Below are positions 35,501 through 44,800 of a DNA stretch of 64,000 nt, piece by piece. Within the stretch, counting starts at the first letter, position 1, and each line of letters starts with the position of its first letter. The notes under the pieces are model-generated. The model made no database searches. It worked only from the letters and a program-made list of their open reading frames with translations, and was not told where the DNA came from. Position numbers and translations under genes: made by a program. This DNA is from Caldicellulosiruptoraceae bacterium PP1 (GTDB lineage Bacteria; Bacillota; Thermoanaerobacteria; Caldicellulosiruptorales; Caldicellulosiruptoraceae). The DNA is taken from assembly GCA_041320695.1 (NCBI GenBank), contig JBGGOQ010000001.1, positions 124,001 to 188,000 of the forward strand, read 5' to 3'.

Positions 35501-35645
35501 GTCAAATATTATGTCAGAAAGTAAAGTAAATATCAATTTTGAATATAGTATTTCTAAATTTAATACAGGTCAAGATTTTCTTGATTATTTGGCAGATAAG
35601 AAAAAAACAATTAATGATTTTCGACAAGAGGAGTTAGTGCAATAA
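32547..35645 (+). CDS. DUF499 family AAA-type ATPase (defence-associated, COG1483-like)
   Basis: 1032 residues. The ATPase core is N-terminal: Walker A in TMGGGKTHNM (about residues 74-83) and Walker B LLILLDELPPY (about 166-176). The start RESVFDCSQREDVIDLTDL and the MGGGKTH motif match DUF499. The region around residues 840-910 contains IKYTFDGSNPKDYG, like the chitobiase/hexosaminidase C-terminal beta-sandwich. DUF499 ATPases are known in defence islands together with DUF1156 methyltransferases and helicases, as here. It probably powers assembly or DNA movement; the exact role is not established. GGAGG precedes ATG 32547. First gene of a tightly packed operon. Confidence 0.9.
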   Translation: MKTLLQACIPRESVFDCSQREDVIDLTDLINNRINPKEFFEETYITQGMRLLFDAAFKRFHRQGQTGIIKLTQTMGGGKTHNMVALGLLAKYPELRAKILGDKFKDSHLGKINVVAFTGRESDVPYGIWGAIADQLGKKEMFKDYYAPLQAPGQTAWINLLRGEPLLILLDELPPYLENAKSKLIGDTNLAVITTTALANLFNALAKDELSNVCLVISDLKATYESGSELLRSSFKELEAEINRFSLDIEPVQSTSDEIYHILKKRLFSVLPDNEDINEIAIAYKNAVNEAKQMGLTNISPEQIYIGVKDSYPFHPILKDLYARFKENTNFQQTRGLIRLMRIIVSQLYKGENPLAANKYLINVYDFDLNDQEMYSAISNIKQSLTNAISHDIASNGKAIAEVIDKQLGETYMSQISKLILMSSLSEVPNAVLGLHLQEIIAYLCEPNKDMSGVKKALEDFQMQAWYLHKDKEGRLYFQNVKNIIAEMNSLIDSYDNESAKKELKSFLLDKFTPKLNDCYQNVLVFPAIDEINLSKDKVTLIITEPYMLGDSLNPELINFYEQINYKNRVMFLTGQRSTMERLYQKTKELKAISTIVARMKNEFTPETDPQFKVASEKMEKIQFELKQIIRETFQHLYYPTAQGLQSADFTMEFKGNEYNPEQQIRDVLLRKLKFTTDISDESFRKKCEARLFTQKEMRWVDIEEKSATNPSWQWHHPQALTELKNDMLRKGIWRENGGYIEKGPFPKEKTSVLIQELRRDADTDEVVLKIVPQYGDKVYYDYGNNVSENSNIVENLNEFRTNALKLAFLCIDSTGEHQTGDPVIWKNKLEVKYRTPYLKDNKKVIEIKSNPNAKIKYTFDGSNPKDYGIECNGQIEVPDDKSLVLVVAEAEGEFSEVVSIKVDIDENIIIDKQKPIKVTRKIKTNDTKETYEEMNLLKKHNAKISDVTIALFKTGDDNGWLEIMIGNSVPVDIDKLESIIEQIRSNIMSESKVNINFEYSISKFNTGQDFLDYLADKKKTINDFRQEELVQ

Positions 35646-36208
35646 TGGACAAAAACACAATAGGCTTTGGATTTAATCCAAAAGAATCGGAACATCATTT
35701 TCTTGTTATCATTCCAAAAAGTCAAAATAGTAATATGATTATTTATGAAAGATTTGTTTGGCAATATGATAAAGAACAACAAGTAATAGACAATACAGTT
35801 GATAAAGCAAAGGTTGAACTATCAAAAGCTAAATGGAAATTAATCGAAAATACACTTAAGAATGAATTTAATAAAAGACTTAAAGAACAAAAATTACCTG
35901 TTGCTAAGTGGCAGATTGGACAGAATATTGTTCATAGATTGTTTGGTAAAGAAATGGTATTATTAGCATGGGCTATAGAAGACTGTGAAATATCTTTAAT
36001 TCCAATTGCAATAAAAAATTGGTTAGGTTTATCACCAGAAGAAAGATGGTGGCTTTTTACTATGACTAACGCAGCAACAGGGAACTTAAACGACAAAAGA
36101 GGGTGGAGAAAAGCAATAAAATATGCACTGACAGAAAATCCAATTGAAGAATCAATTAAGCAATTAAGTATCTTTGAAATAAACTCAAATAGAGATTTAC
36201 TAAAATAG
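35645..36208 (+). CDS. DUF3780 family protein (defence-associated)
   Basis: 187 residues with no membrane segment. The start (TIGFGFNPKESEHHFLVIIP) and the LGLSPEERWWLFTMTNAATG stretch identify the DUF3780 family. Such proteins are found almost only beside DUF499 and DUF1156 genes, so this is a small accessory subunit of the same system. The ATG overlaps the DUF499 stop by 1 nt. The mechanism is unknown. Confidence 0.86.
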   Translation: MDKNTIGFGFNPKESEHHFLVIIPKSQNSNMIIYERFVWQYDKEQQVIDNTVDKAKVELSKAKWKLIENTLKNEFNKRLKEQKLPVAKWQIGQNIVHRLFGKEMVLLAWAIEDCEISLIPIAIKNWLGLSPEERWWLFTMTNAATGNLNDKRGWRKAIKYALTENPIEESIKQLSIFEINSNRDLLK

Positions 36209-36219
36209 AGGGTGACATT

Positions 36220-39099
36220 ATGAAAAGTTTTATAGAAGTTCAATTTCCTATATCTAAAATATCAAAAGAGAGTTATAAAGAGCGAATGGCAGGAAGTGGC
36301 CAAACATTAACTGGCCTTGGGAAATGGTGGGGTAGAAAGCCTCTTATATTGGTTAGAGCAGCATTATTAGGGCTTATTATGCCATCATCTGAAGACCCAA
36401 AAAAAGATATGGAGATATTTTTAAAGATTTTAACAATGGATGATGATGGCTTGCTAAAAAGAAAGGATAAGCCCATTCCTGCTGATGTCATGTATAGACA
36501 TTCAACAGATAGAGAAAAGAAAATATATTTTATTGAAGAAAACGGAAAAATAAAACTTAAAAAAGATATTTCTATTACGGAAAAGCAGCAGCTTCAATTA
36601 ACTGTATTTAAAAGGTTATCATATGATGAAAAAATAAAATATTGCAAAAGACCTGAAGAAATAGAGAATACAGAAAAGAATGAATGGAATATTATAAATA
36701 ATCACTTAGGAACAAATGCATATAGCCTTCAGGAACTTATGAGACAATTAGGTGAAAAAAGATTTGGTAAAGTTCCAACGGTAGGTGATTGTTTTGCAGG
36801 TGGAGGTAGTATTCCTTTTGAAGCTGCAAGAATGGGATTTGATGTTTTTGCATCAGACCTAAACCCTGTTGCTATGCTACTTACATGGGCATCTTTAAAT
36901 ATATTAGGTAGTAGTAAAGAAGAGATAGAATCTCTTAAGAGATTTCAAGAAAATGTATATAACAAAGCAGACAAAATCATAACTGAATGGGGTATTGAAC
37001 ATAATGAAATGGGACATAGAGCAAATGCATATTTATATTGCAATGAAACAATCTGCCCAGAATGTGGATACAAAGTTCCCCTTGCACCATCATGGATAAT
37101 TGGGAAAAATACAAAAACAATTGCTATATTAAAAGAAAATGAGAATAAAGGATATGATATTGAGATAAAATCAGGTGTAACAAGTGATGAGATGAAAAAA
37201 GCAGAAAAAGGGACAATAATAAATAGCAAACTTGTATGTCCTCATTGTAAAATAGAAACACCAATTGCAGCTATAAGAAAGGATAGAAGGCTTGATGATG
37301 GCACAACTCAATATGGACTAAGAAAGTGGGAGAAAAACGAATTTATTCCAAGAGAAAATGATATTTTTCAAGAAAGGCTATATTGTATAAGATATCAAGA
37401 TGATAATGGTCATAGATATTACATAGCACCTACTCAAAAGGACTTAGAAAGAGAAGAAAAGGTGATAAAGCTATTAAGTGAAAGGTTTGAAGATTGGCAG
37501 TCAAAAGGGTATATTCCAAGTAGTGCAATTGAAGAAGGTGAAAAAACTAATGAACTTATTAGAACAAGAGGCTGGACATATTGGCACCAGTTATTTAATC
37601 CAAGGCAGCTTCTTTTGCATGGGCTTTTGATGGAGCTAATTGACAATGAGGCAAAAACTAATAATGAAAAAATATTAGGACTAATTGGAATAGGTAGATG
37701 TACTGATTGGAATTCTAAATTATGCAGGTGGGATCCAACAAAATCTGGAGGGGTAGGTCATACAGCACAAACATATTATAATCAAGCATTAAATACTTTG
37801 TATAATTATGGAACTAGAGGGTTAAAATCAATTATTGATACATGGCTTATTGAGTTAATTCAAATAATAAATAATAGTAATAGAAATATCTGCTTAAGAC
37901 TAGGTGATGCTTATAAAGTATCTTACTATTGTGATATTTGGCTCACTGATCCACCTTATGCTGATGCTGTGAATTACCATGAGTTATCTGAGTTCTTCTT
38001 GGCATGGGATAAAAAGATGTTAAAAGACATATTTCCAGATTGGTATACAGATAGTAAAAGGGCACTTGCAGTTAAGGGAACTGGTGAAGATTTTAACCAA
38101 ACTATGATTGATATCTATAAAAACATAACCCAACATATGACTGATGATGGTATGCAAATTGTAATGTTCACACACCAAGATGTCAAGGTTTGGTCAAACC
38201 TTGCATTGATTTTATGGGCATCAGGGTTAAGGATAACTGCTGCATGGAATATAGCAACAGAAACAGATTCAGGAGGCTTAAAAGATGGTAATTATGTAAA
38301 AGGGACTGTTTTGTTGGTATTAAGGAAACAAACATCAGAAGAAACAGCTTTTTTAGATGAACTTTTACCGCAAATTGAAATAGAGGTAAAAAAACAGATT
38401 GATGTAATGAATATGTTGGATAACAAAGAAGAGCCAAATTACCATGACCCAGACTACATATTAGCTTCTTATGCAGCAGCTTTAAAAGTATTAACAAACT
38501 ACAAAAAAATAGAAGATATTGATATTGGATATGAACTAAAAAAGATAAATCAACCTGGGTATAACTCACCAATAATCAAAATTATTGAAGAAGCAAAAAA
38601 TATAGCAATAAATTACTTAGTTCCAAATGGCTTTGATAATAAAATATGGCGTTCTTTAAAACCTGATGAAAGATTTTATTTAAAGGGAATTGATTTAGAA
38701 AAAGACAAGGTTTATCAGTTGTCTTCTTATCAAGAGATTGCAAAAGGCTATGGTGTTTATAACTATAAAGATATATTAGCAAGCACAAAAGCTAATGCCG
38801 TTCGTGTAAAAACAGCGTTAGAACTTGGTATGAAAGGAATAGGTAGCAATGACGCTTTTCATAAGTCTTTATTGAGAAATATATTGGTAGCTTTATACCT
38901 AACAGTCAGAGATGAAAACACATTATCAGGCTTTAATTGGCTCAAGAATGAAACTGATTTTTGGAATAAAAGAAACATTATTTTGGAGATTCTTAATTAT
39001 TTATCTACTTTAGATTCTTTTGAAAATATGAAACAATGGGAAAAAGAAGCGTATTTCGCAAAATTATTGAAAGTATATATTGAAAATTATGGTGTTTAA
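36220..39099 (+). CDS. DUF1156 family DNA methyltransferase with zinc-ribbon insert (COG1743-like)
   Basis: 959 residues. The N-terminal DUF1156 region has KWWGRKPLILVRAALLG. The SAM-binding motif is DCFAGGGSIPFEAARMG followed by ASDLNP (about 190-215), and the catalytic motif is TDPPYADAVNYHE (DPPY at about 578), the class of N6-adenine or N4-cytosine DNA methyltransferases. An insert has two CxxC pairs: CPECG near 277 and CPHC near 340, a likely zinc ribbon. In such systems methylation would mark self DNA, although the base and target site are not known. Ribosome site GAGGGTGA, 11-nt gap to DUF3780. Confidence 0.92.
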   Translation: MKSFIEVQFPISKISKESYKERMAGSGQTLTGLGKWWGRKPLILVRAALLGLIMPSSEDPKKDMEIFLKILTMDDDGLLKRKDKPIPADVMYRHSTDREKKIYFIEENGKIKLKKDISITEKQQLQLTVFKRLSYDEKIKYCKRPEEIENTEKNEWNIINNHLGTNAYSLQELMRQLGEKRFGKVPTVGDCFAGGGSIPFEAARMGFDVFASDLNPVAMLLTWASLNILGSSKEEIESLKRFQENVYNKADKIITEWGIEHNEMGHRANAYLYCNETICPECGYKVPLAPSWIIGKNTKTIAILKENENKGYDIEIKSGVTSDEMKKAEKGTIINSKLVCPHCKIETPIAAIRKDRRLDDGTTQYGLRKWEKNEFIPRENDIFQERLYCIRYQDDNGHRYYIAPTQKDLEREEKVIKLLSERFEDWQSKGYIPSSAIEEGEKTNELIRTRGWTYWHQLFNPRQLLLHGLLMELIDNEAKTNNEKILGLIGIGRCTDWNSKLCRWDPTKSGGVGHTAQTYYNQALNTLYNYGTRGLKSIIDTWLIELIQIINNSNRNICLRLGDAYKVSYYCDIWLTDPPYADAVNYHELSEFFLAWDKKMLKDIFPDWYTDSKRALAVKGTGEDFNQTMIDIYKNITQHMTDDGMQIVMFTHQDVKVWSNLALILWASGLRITAAWNIATETDSGGLKDGNYVKGTVLLVLRKQTSEETAFLDELLPQIEIEVKKQIDVMNMLDNKEEPNYHDPDYILASYAAALKVLTNYKKIEDIDIGYELKKINQPGYNSPIIKIIEEAKNIAINYLVPNGFDNKIWRSLKPDERFYLKGIDLEKDKVYQLSSYQEIAKGYGVYNYKDILASTKANAVRVKTALELGMKGIGSNDAFHKSLLRNILVALYLTVRDENTLSGFNWLKNETDFWNKRNIILEILNYLSTLDSFENMKQWEKEAYFAKLLKVYIENYGV

Positions 39100-39112
39100 T
39101 TGAGGTGAACAA

Positions 39113-41848
39113 ATGATTTATAGATATTCCTCAAGAAAACAAAGAATTGATGAGATTTTTTTAAACGAAAAATTAAAAGATGCTTTATCATATGATAGAA
39201 TAGCTGGTTACTTTTGCTCATCTATTATAGAAGTTGCAGGTGAATCAATTGAAAGCATCAAAGGTAATATTAGGGTAGTATGCAATTCAGAAATGAATGT
39301 TAATGATGTAAAGACAGCAAAATTAGCATTAAATGCTATGAGAAGAGAATGGTGTGGCTTTGAACCCGAAAAAAAGTTTAGTGGTGCAGAGAAAAGACTA
39401 AATAAATTATATGAATTGATAAAAAGCAATAAATTACAAATAAAGATAATTCCAAATGAAATATTTGGCTTAATTCATGGTAAAGCAGGAGTAATTACAT
39501 TAAAAGATGGTAAAAAAACTTCGTTTTTAGGTAGCACAAATGAAACACTCTCGGGTTGGAAGCTAAATTATGAACTTCTTTGGGAAGATGATTCTGAAGA
39601 AGCAATTAATTGGGTACAAGAGGAATTTAACTATTTTTGGAACAGCCCTTATGCTGTTCCAATTTCTGAATTTATTATAAACGATATAAAAAGGATATCT
39701 GAAAGAAAGGTAATATATTCAATTGATGAGTGGAAAAGTGAATCTAATCCTGCATCAACTATTGTTGAATCACCAGTTTATAGAAAAGAATTTGGTCTTT
39801 GGGAACATCAAAAGTATTTTATCAATCTTGCATTTGAGGAACATAAAAAACCATATGGAGCAAGATTTATACTTGCTGATCAAGTAGGACTTGGTAAAAC
39901 CATTCAGTTAGCAGCCTCTGCACTTCTTATGGCATTGTATGGTGAAAAGCCAATACTAATAATAGTTCCTAAAACTTTAATCTGGCAGTGGCAAGACGAA
40001 ATATATACACTATTAGATATTCCTTCAGCAGTATGGACAGGTAGAGAGTGGATTGATGAAAATGGAATAAAATATCCTGCAAATGGAGATGCGACCATAA
40101 AAAAATGTCCAAGAAGAATAGGTATCATATCACAAGGCTTAATAACAGCAAATTCACAATGCATAGATCATTTATTATCCCTTGAATATGAATGTGTAAT
40201 TGTTGATGAGGCACATAGATCACGTCGAAAAAAATATAATCAATCAGATGTTAAATTAACAATAAGCAATCAGAATAACCTTATGAGATTTTTAATGGAG
40301 ATTTCAAAAAAGACAAAAAGTATGTTATTAGCTACTGCAACACCAGTTCAGCTATATCCAATTGAAGCATGGGATTTACTTGAAATATTATCGCAAAAAG
40401 ATGATAGTGTTTTAGGAAGTCAGTTTAGCATGTGGAGAAGATTTCCCGAAAGAGCAGTTAATTTAGTCATGGGAAAAGAAGAGCTATCCAAAGATGATAA
40501 TGAATATATAGAGTGGTTGCGTAATCCTTTTCCACCTGCTAATGAAGATATGTTTACCTTTGGAACTATAAGAAAAAGATTAGAAATGAATGATAATGAA
40601 TTTGTGATTAAATATGAAAAAATTGAAGAATTAAGAAAATCTCCACCTGATTATAGAAGATTTGAAAGAATCATAGATAATGATTATATAAAAAATAATA
40701 ATCCATTTATAAGACACATTGTACGAAGGACAAGAGAATATCTTGAAAACACAATAAATCCAGAAACAGGCGAATATTATTTAAAAAAGGTCGAAACTAA
40801 ACTGTTTGGCGAAAGTGATGAAGAGGCACTTATTTTACCACTATATTTAAAAAAGGCATATGAATATGCTGAAGAGTTTAGTTCATTACTTCAGAAAAGA
40901 GTAAAAGGTGGAGGCTTTTTAAAAACATTACTACTAAAAAGAGTTGGTAGCACAATTATTGCAGGTAGAAACACTGCTGAAAAGATGTTAAATAATTGGG
41001 GTAGTATTGATTACTATTATAATTATGAAGAAGATGAAATTGATGAAGAAAAACATGAAGAAAAATATTCAGAAATTAAGGATTTAACTTATGAAGAAAG
41101 GCAGTGTTTAATTAATTTTATAAATATGCTTGATTCAAATAAAGAAAAAGATCCTAAATACTTACTTACATTGAAACTGTTAACTAAAGATAAATGGATG
41201 GAAAGAGGCTGCATTATTTTTAGTCAATATTATGACTCAGCTTATTTTATAGCAGAAAATCTTTCAAAAGATATAAAAGATGAAAAGATAGGAATATATG
41301 CTGGAGGAGATAAATCAGGTGTAATAATTAATGGGGTTTTTGAAAGAAAAACTAAAGAAGAGATTAAAAAGCTTGTTAAAAATTACGAAATAAAAATTCT
41401 TGTTGGAACAGATGCAGCAAGTGAGGGATTAAATTTACAAACTTTAGGTTCATTGATAAATCTTGACCTACCTTGGAATCCCACAAGGCTTGAACAAAGA
41501 AAAGGAAGAATTCAAAGAATAGGACAAGTATATGATGAGGTTTTTATATATAACATGAGGTATAAAGATTCTGTTGAAGATAGAGTTCATCATCTTTTAT
41601 CAGAAAGACTTGAAAGTTTTTATAATATGTTTGGACAGATACCAGATATTTTAGAAGATATTTGGGTTGATGTTGCCCTAAATGAGATTGAAGAAGCAAA
41701 AAGAAAGATAGATGAAGTTCCAAAACAGCACCCATTCCAATTAAGATATGAAAACTCAAGATATATAGGCAAAATAAACTGGGAAACCTGTTCTGATGTC
41801 TTAGATAATTATGAAAAGAGGAAGGTACTCTTAAACGGGTGGAAGTAA
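39113..41848 (+). CDS. Phospholipase-D-like domain fused to SNF2-family helicase
   Basis: 911 residues. The N-terminal 200 residues have a PLD-like nuclease motif: HGK near residue 122, then GSTNET near 141. A superfamily 2 helicase follows: Walker A DQVGLGKTIQ (about 257), DEAH (about 364), LLATATP, GTDAASEGLNLQ, and the SNF2 motif VI QRKGRIQRIGQ (about 794). This is the DISARM/SNF2-like PLD helicase type found with DUF1156 methyltransferases. It probably recognises and translocates on invading DNA, with the PLD domain as a candidate nuclease. ATG 39113 follows a GAGGTGAAC site. Confidence 0.92.
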   Translation: MIYRYSSRKQRIDEIFLNEKLKDALSYDRIAGYFCSSIIEVAGESIESIKGNIRVVCNSEMNVNDVKTAKLALNAMRREWCGFEPEKKFSGAEKRLNKLYELIKSNKLQIKIIPNEIFGLIHGKAGVITLKDGKKTSFLGSTNETLSGWKLNYELLWEDDSEEAINWVQEEFNYFWNSPYAVPISEFIINDIKRISERKVIYSIDEWKSESNPASTIVESPVYRKEFGLWEHQKYFINLAFEEHKKPYGARFILADQVGLGKTIQLAASALLMALYGEKPILIIVPKTLIWQWQDEIYTLLDIPSAVWTGREWIDENGIKYPANGDATIKKCPRRIGIISQGLITANSQCIDHLLSLEYECVIVDEAHRSRRKKYNQSDVKLTISNQNNLMRFLMEISKKTKSMLLATATPVQLYPIEAWDLLEILSQKDDSVLGSQFSMWRRFPERAVNLVMGKEELSKDDNEYIEWLRNPFPPANEDMFTFGTIRKRLEMNDNEFVIKYEKIEELRKSPPDYRRFERIIDNDYIKNNNPFIRHIVRRTREYLENTINPETGEYYLKKVETKLFGESDEEALILPLYLKKAYEYAEEFSSLLQKRVKGGGFLKTLLLKRVGSTIIAGRNTAEKMLNNWGSIDYYYNYEEDEIDEEKHEEKYSEIKDLTYEERQCLINFINMLDSNKEKDPKYLLTLKLLTKDKWMERGCIIFSQYYDSAYFIAENLSKDIKDEKIGIYAGGDKSGVIINGVFERKTKEEIKKLVKNYEIKILVGTDAASEGLNLQTLGSLINLDLPWNPTRLEQRKGRIQRIGQVYDEVFIYNMRYKDSVEDRVHHLLSERLESFYNMFGQIPDILEDIWVDVALNEIEEAKRKIDEVPKQHPFQLRYENSRYIGKINWETCSDVLDNYEKRKVLLNGWK

Positions 41849-41881
41849 ATCCTAATTTTATAAAATGGTGGTGAATTATTT

Positions 41882-44800
41882 ATGATTAATCAATATTATA
41901 TTAAAAGATTAAGCGAGATAATTGATTATTATGAGAAAAAGCCATCAAAGAAAATAATTTTTTTCAAAGGTTTTCCAGGTAGCTTTTATAAAGAATTATA
42001 CAAGATAAAACCAATAGTTTTGTTTGATAAAAAATATATAAATAAATATGGATATATAGATATAGAGAAGTTGGAGAAAAATAAAAATAAATATTTAGCA
42101 AAATTATTTAATTTCGATAAAGAAATAGCATGGGGTTTTTATGAAGAATTAATTATGATTGCCAAGTTAATTAATAATATAAAAGTAAATTTTAATTGGG
42201 AAATTTATATTGTAAATAATAATTTGTTTTCCAACTATTATCCTATTGATATTGAAAAACAGAAATTGGATGAATATTATGATTATTGCAATAATGATAA
42301 AGAAAATGAAGAGGACAACATTTTCTCTTTATATTATGCAGATATTAAAAAGCTTTATGATGATATATATGGCATAACATATATAAATATTGATGACGAA
42401 AATAAATATGAAGAAATTAAATTCTTTGAAAATATTGAAATAGAAACATATGATAAATGTGATTTTAACCTTAAAATTTCATTAAATAGTAAACAATATG
42501 ATATGTTATTAACAGATGTTCAAAAGGGCAAAGAAATTAATAATGTAAATCTACAAATAGATAGTAAAAATGATATTGAAAAATTAAAACCGTTAGTTAG
42601 ATTATTTAAAGAGTCAAATATAAATTTTAAAATTACATATAATGAGCGATTTATAAAGGATAATATAGATAACGAGATATATTTAAATATATTTAAAAGA
42701 TATTGGGGAATGGATAAAGAGTTTAGAAAATTAAAAATCTATAAAAATCCAGATGAAAATAAAGAAGTTATTGAAATGTCTCAAGGTCAAATAATTGAAT
42801 TTATTTCACAACAAGCTCAAAATGCATTAAATAACACTGAATACAATGATATCTTTATAACAGCACCAACTGGTGCAGGAAAATCGCTGTTATTCCAGAT
42901 ACCAGCTATTTATTTGGCTGAGTATTTAGATGCCATAACAATTGTAGTAACACCTTTAATAGCATTGATGAGAGATCAAGTTTCTAAATTAAAGTTTGAA
43001 CGAGGTATTGAATATGTTGCTTGTATTAATTCAGAAATTAATTATGAAGAAAAACAAAAAATAATAAATGATATTAGAGAGGGGAAAATATCAATTATTT
43101 ATTTATCACCTGAAATGCTTTTAGCTAATAGTATAAATAATATTATTGGTAGCAGAAAAATAGGTTTATTTGTAATTGATGAAGCACATTTAGTAACAAC
43201 TTGGGGTAGAGATTTTAGAGCGGATTATTGGTTTTTGGGCGATTATTTAGAAAAATTAAGAAGAAGTAATTTTAAATTTCCTATATTATGTTTAACAGCT
43301 ACTGCTGTATATAATGGTCCAGAAGATATGGTTAATGAAACAATCAAAAATTTAAATTTATATAAAACAAAAATATTTTTAGGTAGTGTAAGAAGAGAAA
43401 ATATTGAATTTTGCATAAATAAGTGGGATAATCAAACACTTCGGGAAAATAAAGAAAGGATAGATGATTTTAAATTAAAATGCACAATAGATAAAATAAA
43501 ATTCCTTATTGATAACAATAAAAAAGGAATTATATACTGTCCTTATGTAAGTCAGGTTGATGATATTTATAATTCTTTAGATGACAAATATAAAAAATAT
43601 GTTGGTAGATATTATGGTTCAATGGATAAACATGATAAATTAAAAGCAGAAGAAGATTTTAAATATGGTAACTTTAAGGTTATTATTTGTACAAAGGCAT
43701 TTGGAATGGGTATAGATATTCAAGAGATTGAATATATATATCATTATGCACCAACGGGTAATTTATCAGATTATGTTCAGGAAATTGGCAGAGCTGCTCG
43801 AGATAAAAAAATAAAAGGAATTGCATGTATTGATTTTACAGATAAAGATATGAAATATGTTAGAGTATTATATGGCCTTTCAGGTTTAAAACAATATCAA
43901 ATAAAAGAAGTAATGAGCAAATTATATGAAATATATAAAACAAAAAAACGAAATAAATTTCTTATATCAGCTGATAATTTTTCATATTTATTTGACTATA
44001 CTGATATCGAAAATAAAGTAAAAAGTGCCCTTTTATTAATATCTAAAGATTTACACGAAACTTTTGCTTTTCCAGTTATAAATATTAGACCAAAAAGTAT
44101 GTTTACCAAGAATTTTGTATGTGTACCATATGAAATAGAAGAAAAATTTATAAGAGATTATGGTGTTTATACAAAACGAATTAAAGACTACGAAAGCAGA
44201 ATAATACCTTCAAATAATAACTTGGATGGTGATATAATAGAATTTAATGTTGGAAATATATATGAAGTAGATATGGCAGCATTATGGGAAAACCATTTTA
44301 ATCATTTAACATTTGCACAATTCAAATGGAAATTTTATGAAGGTGATTTATTTAACTATGGTCAAAAATTATATCCTCGATTTAATTTAAAGATTCATTA
44401 TAATAAAAGATACGATGAAATAAAAACTGATATTATTAACTATATAGAAAAATTAATTGATATTTTTTATTATTTTAAGTTAAGAGGTAGTGTTTTTAAC
44501 AGAGATGAATTTAGAAAAAAATGTATTGAAAAGTTGCCTTGGATTTTTAGAAATTTAGAACTTACAAATATTCTACTTGATCTTTTTGTAGCAGAAACAT
44601 CTCAAAATATAGCTTTTAATCAAAATATTGATAGGTTGAAGTTTATACAGGAACGGAGAAATTTATCAAAAGATGAAAAAGAGTATAGAATTATGAATTC
44701 TAATTTTGCAACGCTAAAAAATTATATCAATAAGGAAATTTTATCAGCTAAACCTAATCAAACTGATAATGTTTATTCAACATACTTGGCTCTACATAAT

